The notes under the pieces were generated by a model that was not told the DNA's origin, searched no databases, and saw only the letters and a list, made by a program, of their open reading frames with translations. From the NCBI GenBank assembly GCA_019244235.1, contig JAFASY010000270.1, forward strand, positions 1 to 43,577: DNA of 43,577 nt, in the 5' to 3' direction. Shown piece after piece: positions 33,015-43,417 of the stretch; the first letter of the stretch is position 1; every line of letters begins with the position of its first letter. The DNA comes from Chroococcidiopsidaceae cyanobacterium CP_BM_ER_R8_30 (GTDB lineage Bacteria > Cyanobacteriota > Cyanobacteriia > Cyanobacteriales > Chroococcidiopsidaceae). Made by a program: the position numbers and the translations under genes.

Positions 33015-34670
33015 TTATAATGTGAGCGGGACTGGGTAATATTGACTATACTGAGCGGGCATTTGCAACCCCTGGATTTTTAGACTCTGTACGCGGTATA
33101 AAAATGCAGCTCCAGTCATGATGTGAGCGGCTAAATCCACCACTTTCCGATTGTGCGGCTCAGCTAGGTAAGACCCCCTCACCCAGTCATTAAAAGCGCC
33201 CATGGCTGGTCCACACCAAATTTGGTAATCGATCTCCCGTTCTTTTTCTCCAGAGTTGGACCAACGGGACGACAATCCTAAATACCAGCGGAAAATCAAT
33301 GCCATCTTCCGCTTGGGATTGTTGGTTGCCCGGATTATTTGGTCAGGGTCACGTTTGGTAAAGAAATTCACAGTATCTTCCCAAACACCTTCAAGACTCC
33401 TTCGAAAAATTTGTTTTTCCAATTGTTCCCTTTCCTGAAGCGGAATGTCTTCAATCGAGTTATAGCTCCTGTATAAATCAAACAATTTCTGAGCTCGCAC
33501 AGGGAAGAGTGTTCCTCTTTTTAGAACTTGCAGTTTTACGCCCATTTCAAACATGTCTGCCGCCGGAGCCATCATGACGTCAGGCATCTCAGCTTGGGAC
33601 AGCAACTTCTTGGTATGTTGGGATGTTGCAGCTTCAACACAAGACTGATTGATGGAACCGGTCACAACGTAGGCAGCACCCATTATGAAGGCAGCCAATG
33701 CTGATTGGGGTGTTCCAATTCCGCCTGCTACTCCAACCCTCACCAGCCTTTCATAACTATATTTTTGCTGAATTTCATCTCTTAAGCTAAGAATAGAGGG
33801 CAAGAGACAGACCAAGGGCCGATTATCTGTATGACCACCAGAATCTGCCTCCACAGTAATATCATCTGCCATTGGAATTTTTTCGGCCAGGGTTGCCTGT
33901 AACCCAGTGATCAGACCTTGAGCAACTAATTCCCTAAGAATCTTTGTCGGAGCGGGTTGGAGAAATTTGGTTGCAACTTCTCTTCTAGAAATTTTGGCAA
34001 TAACTTTGTTTTTAATCTCGATTTGATGTTCTGCATTGAGTCCAAGCCCAGCAGCCCGATAATAGACAATGTTGGAAGTTAAGTCTAGGAAAGCAGAAGC
34101 TTCTACAGTTCTAACACCATATTTGAGATACAGATCGACTGCACGACGTTCAAGAGCAGGTTCACTAGGACTGTGGATCAAATTAAAAGCGTAAGGTCCG
34201 TTGGGAAGAACTTGTTGAATTCGGTTAATGGCTTCCTCAATCCGGCTAGGAGCGAGGCCACCAGCGCCAAATGAACTCAAAATTCTCTGCTTTCCTAGAG
34301 CAATGACTAACTCCTCAGACGCAATGCCACCCGCCATCGAACCGGTAGCGTAGGGGTATTTCACATTATGAAAAGCAAGGAAACCTGGATCGCCCAACTG
34401 TTCAATCGAAAGCGGTGGAAGAACACTCAGTAATTGTACCTGTCCCACCTTACCACCATTATCAGGGCTCAAGTAGCCTTGGTTGGTTACACCAATCTGT
34501 TCTTGCTTAACAATGTAACAAGGTTTATCGAAGTTTAGCAGTTTAGCTTTGATGCCAACCTCGTCAAAAGATACGTTTTCTATAGGACCTCTCCATGTAT
34601 GGTCATGCCCATTTAGAGTTCCTAAAAAACCTATATTGTTATCGCTTGCTGCCACATATAAATTTGTCAC
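33015..34670 (-). CDS. PfaD-family enoyl reductase
   Basis: A 551-residue FMN enzyme of the PfaD / 2-nitropropane dioxygenase type. It is the trans-acting enoyl reductase of PUFA synthases, and Hgl loci of heterocystous cyanobacteria carry a relative. Visible features are GSMAGGIASEELVIAL with SSFGAGGLAP (about 113-140), VEADSGGHTDNRPLVCLLP (about 275-293), and VGVAGGIGTPQSALAAFIMG with YVVTGSINQSC (about 314-346). The C-terminal WCGPAMGAFNDWVRGSYL motif near 490 is typical of PfaD. The start is a GTG at 34670 with a strong AGGAGGG site upstream, so the unusual start is well supported. It follows the large synthase gene by 50 bases. Confidence 0.92.
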   Translation of the reverse strand: MTNLYVAASDNNIGFLGTLNGHDHTWRGPIENVSFDEVGIKAKLLNFDKPCYIVKQEQIGVTNQGYLSPDNGGKVGQVQLLSVLPPLSIEQLGDPGFLAFHNVKYPYATGSMAGGIASEELVIALGKQRILSSFGAGGLAPSRIEEAINRIQQVLPNGPYAFNLIHSPSEPALERRAVDLYLKYGVRTVEASAFLDLTSNIVYYRAAGLGLNAEHQIEIKNKVIAKISRREVATKFLQPAPTKILRELVAQGLITGLQATLAEKIPMADDITVEADSGGHTDNRPLVCLLPSILSLRDEIQQKYSYERLVRVGVAGGIGTPQSALAAFIMGAAYVVTGSINQSCVEAATSQHTKKLLSQAEMPDVMMAPAADMFEMGVKLQVLKRGTLFPVRAQKLFDLYRSYNSIEDIPLQEREQLEKQIFRRSLEGVWEDTVNFFTKRDPDQIIRATNNPKRKMALIFRWYLGLSSRWSNSGEKEREIDYQIWCGPAMGAFNDWVRGSYLAEPHNRKVVDLAAHIMTGAAFLYRVQSLKIQGLQMPAQYSQYYPVPLTL

Positions 34671-34720
34671 TTTTTATCCCTCCTAAGATCTTGTCAAATA
34701 GTTTTAATAAAATACAAATA

Positions 34721-37700
34721 TTAAAACTGCTTTTCTGATAGCTGAATTCCTAAGTTCTTGATTAATGAAATAATTTTATCATCAAAAATAACAGCAACTT
34801 CTGCTTTAGCAAAGGGTTTTGGCTCCAGCCCAATTTCAGTTACCTCCAACCGATAGGTTAAAATGGCTGAAACAGGCGTGATTTGTCCGCGACTACGTCC
34901 TGACTGTGTAAGACGAGGAATTGGTTGAAATTTGGCATTAGTGGTACATGTCTGCAAGCCCAAATACAGTAGATAAAATAGCAAGGTTTGCACACAACCT
35001 TCGTTAATAATGGTGCCAGGTAGAACTAGGTCATCTTTAAAGTGGCAGTTGAAATACCACTGTTTAGGGTCCAAAGTTTTTTCAGCTACAACCAAGCCTA
35101 ATCCCCAACATCCTCCCCTAGGATCAACAGATATTACCCTGTCGATCATTCTTATAGCTTGTGAGGGCAAGCGTAGCGATGGATTCTTACCTTTTTGGTC
35201 GTAATTATCCCCGAAACAGGCTGCAATATTCCCTAAACTCAACTGTTTTAGGTTTTCATCATTAAAAGCAGACTTATAGCATAGCAGCAATGGTTCGAAA
35301 TGTTTTTTTTGAACTTTGCTTCTCTCTTTTTTTTCCTGAGCAGTTAGGCTAACCCCTTGGCCTTTTTTAAGAACTTCATCAGAAAAAAATCCTGCACCGC
35401 TTGTTGCTTTTAGGAACATTCTGTTACCTACGAAGCACTCATACGAAAAGAAAAACAGCAAAGTATTGCCGCCTCTGGCGAAGGAATTTATCCTGACATG
35501 ACAACGCAGGGTTTCTCCCACTACCGGCGTTTCACCCAAATATGTGGTTGTACCATCTAGTGCACGATAAACCCGCTGACCTTGATTCTCAAAATCGATG
35601 CCTATATAGCTGATCAAAAGCATGTTGCCGTGGCAGGCTTCAACGGGTATTGCGCAGGGAATTTGACCATCAACTGCATACCATGCATCCTGAGGAATGT
35701 CATATTCAGTCTCAATTAAGCAGGGCTCAAAGCACCCTCGTTTGGCTTCAAACTTGGTGACGCGACTGATAAAAAGATAAGGAGGCATAGGCAGGCGCAC
35801 GCGTCTCGAATATGAATCGATGATTTCGTATTCTTTACCGAAGACTCGTGAAATACTCCCTGCAGCAAATTCCAACATGTCTGCTTCGTTAAATATAACG
35901 CTGGCAGGCTTCTGAAGAGGGAGTACAGTGGATTTTGATTGGGTTGAATCAGATGGCTCCTGGAATGTAGAAATCTGACCACTAGAAGCCTGCTTTATCT
36001 GGAGCCTTTCTCTTGCTTGAGAATTCTCCTGAGTAGGCTTTTGGTCTTGCAGGTGCCGCGAAACAGCGATTTGCATCTGAATGAGTTCGCTCATTTGACG
36101 TAATGACTCACGTCGCGCCTGTAAGAAAGCGGTATGGGCCTGAGTTACAATAGATGCCTTTTCACTCAGTTTTTGGTTGTGGAAGCTGTGCAGATCAGAG
36201 AAGGTTCCGGCATGAACATGTTCACTCGTTTCCTTATTGAAGGATGGGATATATTGGTGGTCTTCTTGTTCAGTTTCGGGTGAGTCTTGAGTAAGGGGTT
36301 CTTGAGAATAGAAGTTGTAGTTCGCATTACCATTAGCTTCCCTTTGTTCTACCTTCCCTATGAGTTTGCCTTGGGTGGTACTTGCAACCTCTTTCACAGT
36401 GCTTTGAGCCATTAGTGAGGCTACCTCTTCAATCTCAGGCTTTTGGATCGGCAAGGGCTTGTGCTGCTCTAAAACGCTTTGAGACAGGACTGGTGAAGGT
36501 TGAATTGCAAAGCTTTTCTGATTTTCCTCAGTCAACATCGCAGATACAATCCTGCGACCGCCTAAGGTTACCGCTTTAACGAGGGCTCTCTTAGTAGTAT
36601 AGTTTTTCTCTTGACTATACAGGGGAGATAAATCAACAGGGACCCGATGGCTGAGTAGCTTCGCCAAAACTCTGACGATACCAGTATGATCGTCTACGCT
36701 TCGGCTATTAATAAACATCGTGACATGCTCTTTTTGCTTAAGCGTTTCACGAATCCAGCGAGAACAGGTGCCCCCTGGGCCTAGCTCGATAAAAATGCGA
36801 TTACCATCCTCATAGCTTCGGTTAATTAATCGAGGAAAATCAAGCTGCTTACACAGTGCTTGTGCAATGTTACGGGCGATAGACTGGCTATCGAGTATCA
36901 TGCGTTCATAATGAGCCGCAGAATAAAAATCGAGCTGTGGCTGGCTTTGGACAGGTAAGGTTAACGATTTGACGAATTCACTATATTCGGAGCGCATGGG
37001 CTCACAGTGAATGACATGGCTAGCAGGCGCGCGGAAATGGTCACATTTTAAATTTTTAATGACCCGCATACAGCCTTGTTTATCACCGGCGATGACCACT
37101 TCTAAAGGGGTATTGATATGCGTCAGATAAACATGCTTTTCATGCTTCAAGCTCTCTTTGACCTCAGATACAGTGGCTATGAGTACGTAAGTACTCCAAA
37201 AATCTTCGCTTGCATCCTCCTGCGTTTGGGGCAATCCCCAAGCTTCGCGAACCGCATTTTTGGGACCGGATAACCTTGTTCTGAACAGAGGAGATGATTC
37301 TATACTTTCGGCTGTATCGTCATTGCTAATCCAAACATTCAGCGCATACATCATGCTAAGTTCACCAAGGCTGTACCCAACTGCCGACTTTGGCAGTACT
37401 CGGAAATCATTTCTCATAATCATGGTATAAACTAGCGCAGCGCTGATTCCGGATAGAAACATGACTATCGGGTTATCTGCGAGCTGTCGCTCAAGGACCT
37501 CCATTTGCCGCTTTGATAATCTCTCAAGGCTTCTTGAGTAGAGAAGTTTAGTCGACAGATGCAGATACTTCTTCAGAGATTCCGCAGAAGTAAATTTAAC
37601 GGCCCTATCGTACGTACTAGGGAACAGATGGTGGATATCTCGACCCATGCCAATATAGGAGTTGAACGCGCCAGGGTAGACAAAAGCGACGCTACCTTGC

Positions 37701-40700
37701 TTACCCAGCGGTTTAGCTGTGAAATAACTGCCTAAAGGGCTTTTCCATTCTCCCCCTCCATCAAAAGCCTTGGGCACACCGTTCTGTGCGTACTGGATTT
37801 CTCGAGTCAGCTCGCCTTTATTGTGTCCAACGATTGCCAGTGCATATGTTGGTTGAGAATGCGCATTGTAAGCTGCAAAGGCTTGAGTTGCGGCTACGGC
37901 TAAGGAAGAACAACGATCGATGGTTTCTTGTAGAGCATTCAGCTGCTCCAATAAAGCCGATCGTTCAGCAGCAGCAAGGGGAAACAGATAAAATGGGGTT
38001 TGCTCCAAATAGCGACTGCTGCGATCTTGTTCGCTTACGTCTTCTGATAAAATCAAATGCGCATAGGTCCTATCTATCCCTAGTCCGTTAATAGCAGCAA
38101 CTCTCTTAGCCGATGCTGCTTCTAAAGACCAAGTTCTCGATTCGGTAGCAACATAAAAAGGGCTACCTTGCCAAATCTCTGGCTTTTTGGGACCAGACCA
38201 TTGGGGCGTTGCAGGAATATACCGATGATACAAACAAAGCGCAGTTTTAATTAGGCTAGCCATTCCCGAAGCGGCATAAGTATGTCCGATATTGGCCTTG
38301 ATACTGCCGATTGCACAACTTAATTCGGGTTCGGGGGTTTTATAAGCTTGGATTAACCCACTAATCTCCGCCTCATCTTCTTGATCTACCCCACTTCCGA
38401 AGACTTCTAAATAGCTGATGTCCGCAGGCTTGATACCAGCCTCATTGAAAGCTCTTTGGCATGCTTGGGTGACTACTTCAGCTACTGGTGGCTGTAGTAA
38501 GTTATCTGCTTCTGAGGTGGAATTCCCCTGGACTAAGCTGATCGCGTCAATCACCGAATAGATGCGGTCTCGATCCTGCTTTGCTGTATCAAGGCGCTTT
38601 AAAACTACAGCTCCGGCACCTTCACCAACCATCCAGCCATTCGCATTGCGGTCGTAACTAAGCGTTTGAACGCCAGTGTTGATTGGCATCATTTTGTTGC
38701 GCGATAAAACATTTTCAACACTACCAGACAGATCTACAGCTCCCACAACGACAGCATCTACCTTCTTTTGAGCAAGGAGCATTTGGGCAACTTCTAGTGC
38801 CTTAAAGGTAGAATTCTCCTCAGCTGATAGCGTGAATGAGGGACCAGAAAAGTCCCATAAGCTAGAAATACGACTGGCCATAATATTGCCAATGAAGCTA
38901 AGACACTGGTTGACCTGTATTGGTTTGAGCAAACTATCATTAGCAATTGTTTCTAGTTCAGAGATCTTTTCAGGAGGCAAGGCAATATTAAATTGTTTAA
39001 GGCTTTTGTTGAGCTGCCAAATCAAATCAGATTTGACTCGTGTTTTGTGGGCAGCAAGTTCAGTTCCCATGGCAATGATCACAGCCACGTTTGCCCCTCG
39101 TTCAAGCCTAGCATTTCTGATGGCGTTGTCAGCGACCTTCAAAATCAAAAGTTGTTGGGGAATAGGTTGATCTGCCGCATCAGGAGGGATCTTGAATTGT
39201 AGATAATCCAGTTCAAAATCATTGATGTAAGCACCTAATGGTGCTTCAGCGCCAGCAAAGCCACAGTCTTTCAGCAATTGTTCTTGATCTTCAATTCCTT
39301 GCCATCGGCAAGCAGGAAGGGGAATAAAATGCTGGGTCCCCTCATAAATGCTGCGCTCGAAGGCATCCAAGCTATTACAGAGGCCGAAATAGGCATCCAT
39401 GGCGATGATCGCCATTTTCTCGGTTTGAACTGGTGAATTTGCTTCAGTTCCGGCAGACGGAATGGGTTTTCTTTGATTGCCTCGTTCAAGAATTAGGTGC
39501 GAGTTAGTTCCGCCAAAACCAAATGCACTGATGGCCGCACGTTTAAGTGAAGTTTGACTAGGCCAAGAAGTGACAGAGCTAACGACTTTCTCAGAGGCGA
39601 TCGCATTGTTCAAGGAGGATAAGGGCTCACGCAAATGGATTGTCGGTGGAATGAGACCCTGTGACATACTCAAGATAACTTTGATTGTGCTAGGCATTCC
39701 TGCAGCAGTTAGCAGGTGACCAAGATTAGACTTTACAGAACCTACTAGGGGTGGGTTTCTATATTGACCGAAGAAAGCCTCCATGGAGTTGAGTTCAGTT
39801 CTATCTCCTAGAGGAGTTCCGGTAGCATGACATTCCACGTAATCGATACTTTGTGGATTAATATCTGCCTCAGCATAGGCCCGTTCAAACGCAAGAGCTT
39901 GACCTTTCGGATTGGGGCTAAGAAAGTGTTTTCCTCCTCCATCATTTGATAAACCAACGCCAAGGATCGTGGCGTAAATCTTGTCACCATCCCTGATCGC
40001 ATCACTGTAGCGTTTCAGAACCAGCATTCCAGCTCCTTCACCAGTCATCATTCCAGCGGAAGAGCTATCCAAGGGACGGCTAATACCATCCTCAGGGTAC
40101 GCTTGGAAGAGAGAAAATACTGTATGGGTCATATAAGGATCTGTACAGCTCACGCCTCCAGCTAACATCAAATTAGCTTTACCGAACACCAAGTAATCGC
40201 ACGCGAGCTTAATAGCATACAATGATGATGCACAGGCAGCATCAAGGGAAAAATTAATACCAGATAGAGATAGCGCTTGGGCAACAACTGCTGACGGATA
40301 ACCAGCTGTCAATATATTTAGCGGAGAGATGTTATCAGGTGAAGGCAAGTTCTCCAACCGAAAATCTTGATGATGTAAAAGTGCCTGAAACCCTGAAGCA
40401 ATAGTTCTTTGATAAATAGGAGCAATCAGACGATACGAAAATCTCGTGGGAGAGGAGAGATTGCCCAGTACGATTCCACATTTTGAAAGAACAGAGGTAT
40501 TTCCAAGATAACCACTATCCTGTAAGGCTTGCTTTGAGACATAAAGAGACCACTTATAGATATTATCTAAACCTTCGATAAACTCTGCTGGAAATCTATA
40601 GCCATCTGCCTCAAATTTAAACTTTTTAATATATCCTCCCTTCATGCAATAGTATTTACCAGTTTCTCCTGTTTTTCCTTTTACTGGATCGTAAAATATT

Positions 40701-40840
40701 TCAGGTTCTACTCCCATCTGCTCTTCGGTTGCCAGAGATATAGAATCTTTTTGTGCGATCAGATTCTGCCAAAACTGTTCAGGCGTCTGGGCTTCGGGGA
40801 AGAGGCAAGATAAACCAATAATTGCTATTTTTTCCATCAT
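34721..40840 (-). CDS. KS-CLF-AT-DH-DH polyketide/PUFA-type synthase
   Basis: A 2039-residue iterative synthase. KS1 (about 1-450) has the active Cys in DAACASS near 203, HATGTPLGD, and SNLGHLL. The second KS-like domain (about 470-930) has SAEENS near 673 in place of the Cys site, so it is a chain-length factor. An acyltransferase follows (about 1030-1400) with GYSLGE near 1158. After a polar linker (about 1440-1640) come two FabA-type dehydratases: DH1 (about 1648-1850) lacks the His (WYAVDGQIPCA), while DH2 has CHFKDDLVLPGT near 1933. PfaC proteins have KS-CLF-DH-DH; here an AT is inserted, as if HglC- and HglD-type proteins were joined. Start is the first of two ATGs (40840), with AGGGAA upstream. 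Confidence 0.92.
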   Translation of the reverse strand: MMEKIAIIGLSCLFPEAQTPEQFWQNLIAQKDSISLATEEQMGVEPEIFYDPVKGKTGETGKYYCMKGGYIKKFKFEADGYRFPAEFIEGLDNIYKWSLYVSKQALQDSGYLGNTSVLSKCGIVLGNLSSPTRFSYRLIAPIYQRTIASGFQALLHHQDFRLENLPSPDNISPLNILTAGYPSAVVAQALSLSGINFSLDAACASSLYAIKLACDYLVFGKANLMLAGGVSCTDPYMTHTVFSLFQAYPEDGISRPLDSSSAGMMTGEGAGMLVLKRYSDAIRDGDKIYATILGVGLSNDGGGKHFLSPNPKGQALAFERAYAEADINPQSIDYVECHATGTPLGDRTELNSMEAFFGQYRNPPLVGSVKSNLGHLLTAAGMPSTIKVILSMSQGLIPPTIHLREPLSSLNNAIASEKVVSSVTSWPSQTSLKRAAISAFGFGGTNSHLILERGNQRKPIPSAGTEANSPVQTEKMAIIAMDAYFGLCNSLDAFERSIYEGTQHFIPLPACRWQGIEDQEQLLKDCGFAGAEAPLGAYINDFELDYLQFKIPPDAADQPIPQQLLILKVADNAIRNARLERGANVAVIIAMGTELAAHKTRVKSDLIWQLNKSLKQFNIALPPEKISELETIANDSLLKPIQVNQCLSFIGNIMASRISSLWDFSGPSFTLSAEENSTFKALEVAQMLLAQKKVDAVVVGAVDLSGSVENVLSRNKMMPINTGVQTLSYDRNANGWMVGEGAGAVVLKRLDTAKQDRDRIYSVIDAISLVQGNSTSEADNLLQPPVAEVVTQACQRAFNEAGIKPADISYLEVFGSGVDQEDEAEISGLIQAYKTPEPELSCAIGSIKANIGHTYAASGMASLIKTALCLYHRYIPATPQWSGPKKPEIWQGSPFYVATESRTWSLEAASAKRVAAINGLGIDRTYAHLILSEDVSEQDRSSRYLEQTPFYLFPLAAAERSALLEQLNALQETIDRCSSLAVAATQAFAAYNAHSQPTYALAIVGHNKGELTREIQYAQNGVPKAFDGGGEWKSPLGSYFTAKPLGKQGSVAFVYPGAFNSYIGMGRDIHHLFPSTYDRAVKFTSAESLKKYLHLSTKLLYSRSLERLSKRQMEVLERQLADNPIVMFLSGISAALVYTMIMRNDFRVLPKSAVGYSLGELSMMYALNVWISNDDTAESIESSPLFRTRLSGPKNAVREAWGLPQTQEDASEDFWSTYVLIATVSEVKESLKHEKHVYLTHINTPLEVVIAGDKQGCMRVIKNLKCDHFRAPASHVIHCEPMRSEYSEFVKSLTLPVQSQPQLDFYSAAHYERMILDSQSIARNIAQALCKQLDFPRLINRSYEDGNRIFIELGPGGTCSRWIRETLKQKEHVTMFINSRSVDDHTGIVRVLAKLLSHRVPVDLSPLYSQEKNYTTKRALVKAVTLGGRRIVSAMLTEENQKSFAIQPSPVLSQSVLEQHKPLPIQKPEIEEVASLMAQSTVKEVASTTQGKLIGKVEQREANGNANYNFYSQEPLTQDSPETEQEDHQYIPSFNKETSEHVHAGTFSDLHSFHNQKLSEKASIVTQAHTAFLQARRESLRQMSELIQMQIAVSRHLQDQKPTQENSQARERLQIKQASSGQISTFQEPSDSTQSKSTVLPLQKPASVIFNEADMLEFAAGSISRVFGKEYEIIDSYSRRVRLPMPPYLFISRVTKFEAKRGCFEPCLIETEYDIPQDAWYAVDGQIPCAIPVEACHGNMLLISYIGIDFENQGQRVYRALDGTTTYLGETPVVGETLRCHVRINSFARGGNTLLFFFSYECFVGNRMFLKATSGAGFFSDEVLKKGQGVSLTAQEKKERSKVQKKHFEPLLLCYKSAFNDENLKQLSLGNIAACFGDNYDQKGKNPSLRLPSQAIRMIDRVISVDPRGGCWGLGLVVAEKTLDPKQWYFNCHFKDDLVLPGTIINEGCVQTLLFYLLYLGLQTCTTNAKFQPIPRLTQSGRSRGQITPVSAILTYRLEVTEIGLEPKPFAKAEVAVIFDDKIISLIKNLGIQLSEKQF

Positions 40841-40949
40841 TTATTCCCTAGTGCAAGTTTCTGCTTTGAATGATATATCAAGATAATCGTCTAGCCTCTA
40901 CCCTTGGTGACCAAATGAAAAACCTCCATCGGTTACTTAAGATTTTCCA

Positions 40950-42677
40950 TTACTTCTTCAAGAAGAGATGATTCAGCCGCTTATTAATAATTCCTACAAC
41001 TCCTTCTAGACGTATATATGCTTGCCCCTGACTATCATGGGCTGTAATGTTGCTAACCACCTTAGTATCTGTTTTGGATTGTAATTCCATAGATGTGTAA
41101 AATCTCTTATCAAATGGAATGGGCTGGAATTGCTCAATTTTTTTTATTTCTAAAGGTAGGCATCCTAATTGGTGAAGCTGCATCAGCCAAATCAAGGCAC
41201 TCTGAAGTAGAATGTCAATAATATAGGGGTTGAATGTTTGTACCGCAAACTGACCTTGTTGTCTTTCTGGAATACTCGGCAATATACATTGTATGGTAAT
41301 TTTTTCCGAACTTATGTTTAGAACCTGTTCTACCCCCTGAAAACAAGGTCCATGGAACAAAGTTCCATTTTGATAAAGGGACGGACCAGGAATGGCCCAA
41401 TCGCTCGCTATGTTGAACGAATCATAAGTGGGTACAGGCAGACTGTGCTGCCGCAGTTTGACCTGACCGTTGTAATGGAAACGGATCTTATTTGATTCGT
41501 TTTCGCTCCATATCCTTGCCTCAAATTCTATTTCATTAGAGTCGGTTTTAGCGACTTCTTTCACATCCATAACAAACTCGCTTGCTTGGGTATTATCGAA
41601 AACAATTCCCTTGAGAACCTTAAAATTTTCCATACTGAAAAAGATATGACCGGGATAAAACTGCTCGCATGTACTGGCAATCCACGATGTAGCGCACGCA
41701 GCTGGTAAGACTGGATGACCACCAATCACATGATCCTGTAAAAATGGATTAGATAAGAGCGTTAATTTGCGGTGGATACGATGCGTTCGTAGTTCAGGAG
41801 ATAACTCTCCGGCTTGCGGAAGCATTGGGCTACCGATGATAACTTGCGCAGTGTTATGATTCGTAGTCGCCAGCTCTTCTACTAGCATTTGTGTTCCGAC
41901 TTCAATCGGAATAACCTCAATCCTGCGTTTGGCAAAAGCCTTTTTTAATTCTGGGGTCACCATGCCACTATCCCAAGGTCCCCAATTAATGGCAACTACA
42001 TGACAGGAGGGATAATGCTGCTTCACAAGGTGAGCTGACTTATTGAGAATTTCATTGGCGATTGCGTAATCTGACTGACCACTATTCCCGTAAAAACCAG
42101 AGACAGAAGAAAAGAGGACTAAATAATCAAGTTGACTTGCGTTCGTACAACTGAGGAGGTTTTCCAGCCCTTTGACTTTAGCTGCAAATACAGTTTCAAA
42201 ATCCTGTTCTGTTTTCTTTTCAATCAACTTATCGGCTAAATTTCCCGCTCCATGAATAATCCCCGTAATCGGACCCATGCGCTCAACCGCAACTGCAAGC
42301 TTCTGCTGTAAGGCAAAAGCATCAGTCACGTCCACACTGAGATATTCTGCCTGACCTCCTGCCCGTTCAAGGGTAGAAAGTGTTTTTTTGATTTCTCGCC
42401 TGGATGCAATAGCATTAAATACCCTTTGTACGCTTATAGGTGTTGGCTTCTCACCTTGGGAAAGGAAATCTTCCACAATCCGTTTTTTTAATTCGAATTC
42501 ATCATCACAATTCCGGGCCCAGGTCGGTTCATCTCCCTCCAAAGATGAACGCCCTAGTAGGAGCCATCGGCACTGGTAATGCTGTGCCAGTCTAATTACG
42601 CACTCAGCAGTAATGCCTTTTGCGCCGCCACTGACGAGAAAAACAGACGATGGATCTATCCGGGCCTTTTTAGTCAT
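40950..42677 (-). CDS. Synthase module C-terminus: ketoreductase catalytic half plus dehydratase
   Basis: A 575-residue frame carrying the catalytic half of a PKS ketoreductase and a PKS dehydratase. The KR part has FLVSGGAKGITAE (about 13-25) for NADPH and LFSSVSGFYGNSGQSDYAIA near 185-206, with the Ser and Tyr of the active site. The DH part starts near 325 with DHVIGGHPVLP, which fits the HxxxGxxxxP active-site pattern, and has DILLQ near 487 for the Asp. This is the tail of a PfaA/HglE-like synthase. It is in the same frame as the preceding 42687-43292 stretch, separated by one TAA and three codons, so it probably belongs to one gene. The ATG at 42677 has no ribosome site. Confidence 0.85.
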   Translation of the reverse strand: MTKKARIDPSSVFLVSGGAKGITAECVIRLAQHYQCRWLLLGRSSLEGDEPTWARNCDDEFELKKRIVEDFLSQGEKPTPISVQRVFNAIASRREIKKTLSTLERAGGQAEYLSVDVTDAFALQQKLAVAVERMGPITGIIHGAGNLADKLIEKKTEQDFETVFAAKVKGLENLLSCTNASQLDYLVLFSSVSGFYGNSGQSDYAIANEILNKSAHLVKQHYPSCHVVAINWGPWDSGMVTPELKKAFAKRRIEVIPIEVGTQMLVEELATTNHNTAQVIIGSPMLPQAGELSPELRTHRIHRKLTLLSNPFLQDHVIGGHPVLPAACATSWIASTCEQFYPGHIFFSMENFKVLKGIVFDNTQASEFVMDVKEVAKTDSNEIEFEARIWSENESNKIRFHYNGQVKLRQHSLPVPTYDSFNIASDWAIPGPSLYQNGTLFHGPCFQGVEQVLNISSEKITIQCILPSIPERQQGQFAVQTFNPYIIDILLQSALIWLMQLHQLGCLPLEIKKIEQFQPIPFDKRFYTSMELQSKTDTKVVSNITAHDSQGQAYIRLEGVVGIINKRLNHLFLKK

Positions 42678-42686
42678 GGGCTTTGA

Positions 42687-43292
42687 TTAAATGGATTGTT
42701 TACTAATGAGGGTTGTGCGCCCTTGTGGACCATACCCAACTTCGGTAATATAACGGTTGGGGTCATGTAGCTCGGCGATAATACATTTTGCTGACTGCTC
42801 AGCATCAATATCAGGGCTCAGGTCGATGGCCCGACAAAACACAGGTTCCCACTCAAAGTTCAGTGTTTTAGTCAATCCAAACAGGCCGGCACTGATAACG
42901 CTAAAGTTCATGTCTTGTCTTAGACCAAACGCTCCATCAAGACGAGCAACGGTAAGGAAAAAGCTGCGTCCTTTAAGCGCCGCTTCATTAAGCGATTTTT
43001 TCAGATGTTTGGCCATGAGAAAGACATGCTTGACGATCACCTTCTCCTCTTCGAGAAAGCGGATTCCACCGCTATGATCAGTCAGAAGTAAAGGATGTAG
43101 ATGAACGAAAGCGCCAATGGAACCATAGGTATCTGTAATCGCTGCTAACTGTTGTTTCAGGCAATCCTCGCTTAAGTCTTCAAGCACCACTCGATTGACG
43201 TCGTCCGGCAAAGGGGCTCGTCCCGCAATCAGGGACTGGGGAAAACTGAAAACGACAACTTTCGAGCCCTGCTTTGTTAGAGACTGTGCCAA
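42687..43292 (-). CDS. Synthase module fragment: ketoreductase structural half
   Basis: This is the N-terminal, structural half of a PKS ketoreductase (LTKQGSKVVVFSFP, VHLHPLLLTDHSGG and LFGLTKTLNFEWEPVFCRAI; the end is EVGYGPQGRTTLISKQSI), 201 residues if it starts at a TTG at 43292. The open frame continues to 43463 and holds the first strand (DHHICLLTDDGSFNTTKLA), so that start is almost certainly false. It ends at a TAA (42687-42689) in frame with the next segment. Both ends therefore look like breaks in one large gene, through mutation, sequencing error or recoding. Confidence 0.6.
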   Translation of the reverse strand: MAQSLTKQGSKVVVFSFPQSLIAGRAPLPDDVNRVVLEDLSEDCLKQQLAAITDTYGSIGAFVHLHPLLLTDHSGGIRFLEEEKVIVKHVFLMAKHLKKSLNEAALKGRSFFLTVARLDGAFGLRQDMNFSVISAGLFGLTKTLNFEWEPVFCRAIDLSPDIDAEQSAKCIIAELHDPNRYITEVGYGPQGRTTLISKQSI

Positions 43293-43417
43293 TTTTGTGG
43301 TATTGAACGAACCATCATCGGTAAGTAAGCAAATGTGATGATCAGGTAAGGTGAAATCTAAGTAGTCAGGTTCAGGCAGAACTTTGAGTTCGATCAGACT
43401 GCGGTGAATATTATGAT

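Noticed and set aside
42687-43292. Independent 201-residue SDR gene starting at a TTG
   Set aside because: The start lies inside a ketoreductase subdomain whose first strand is encoded upstream in the same frame, so it is a piece of the synthase, not a separate gene.
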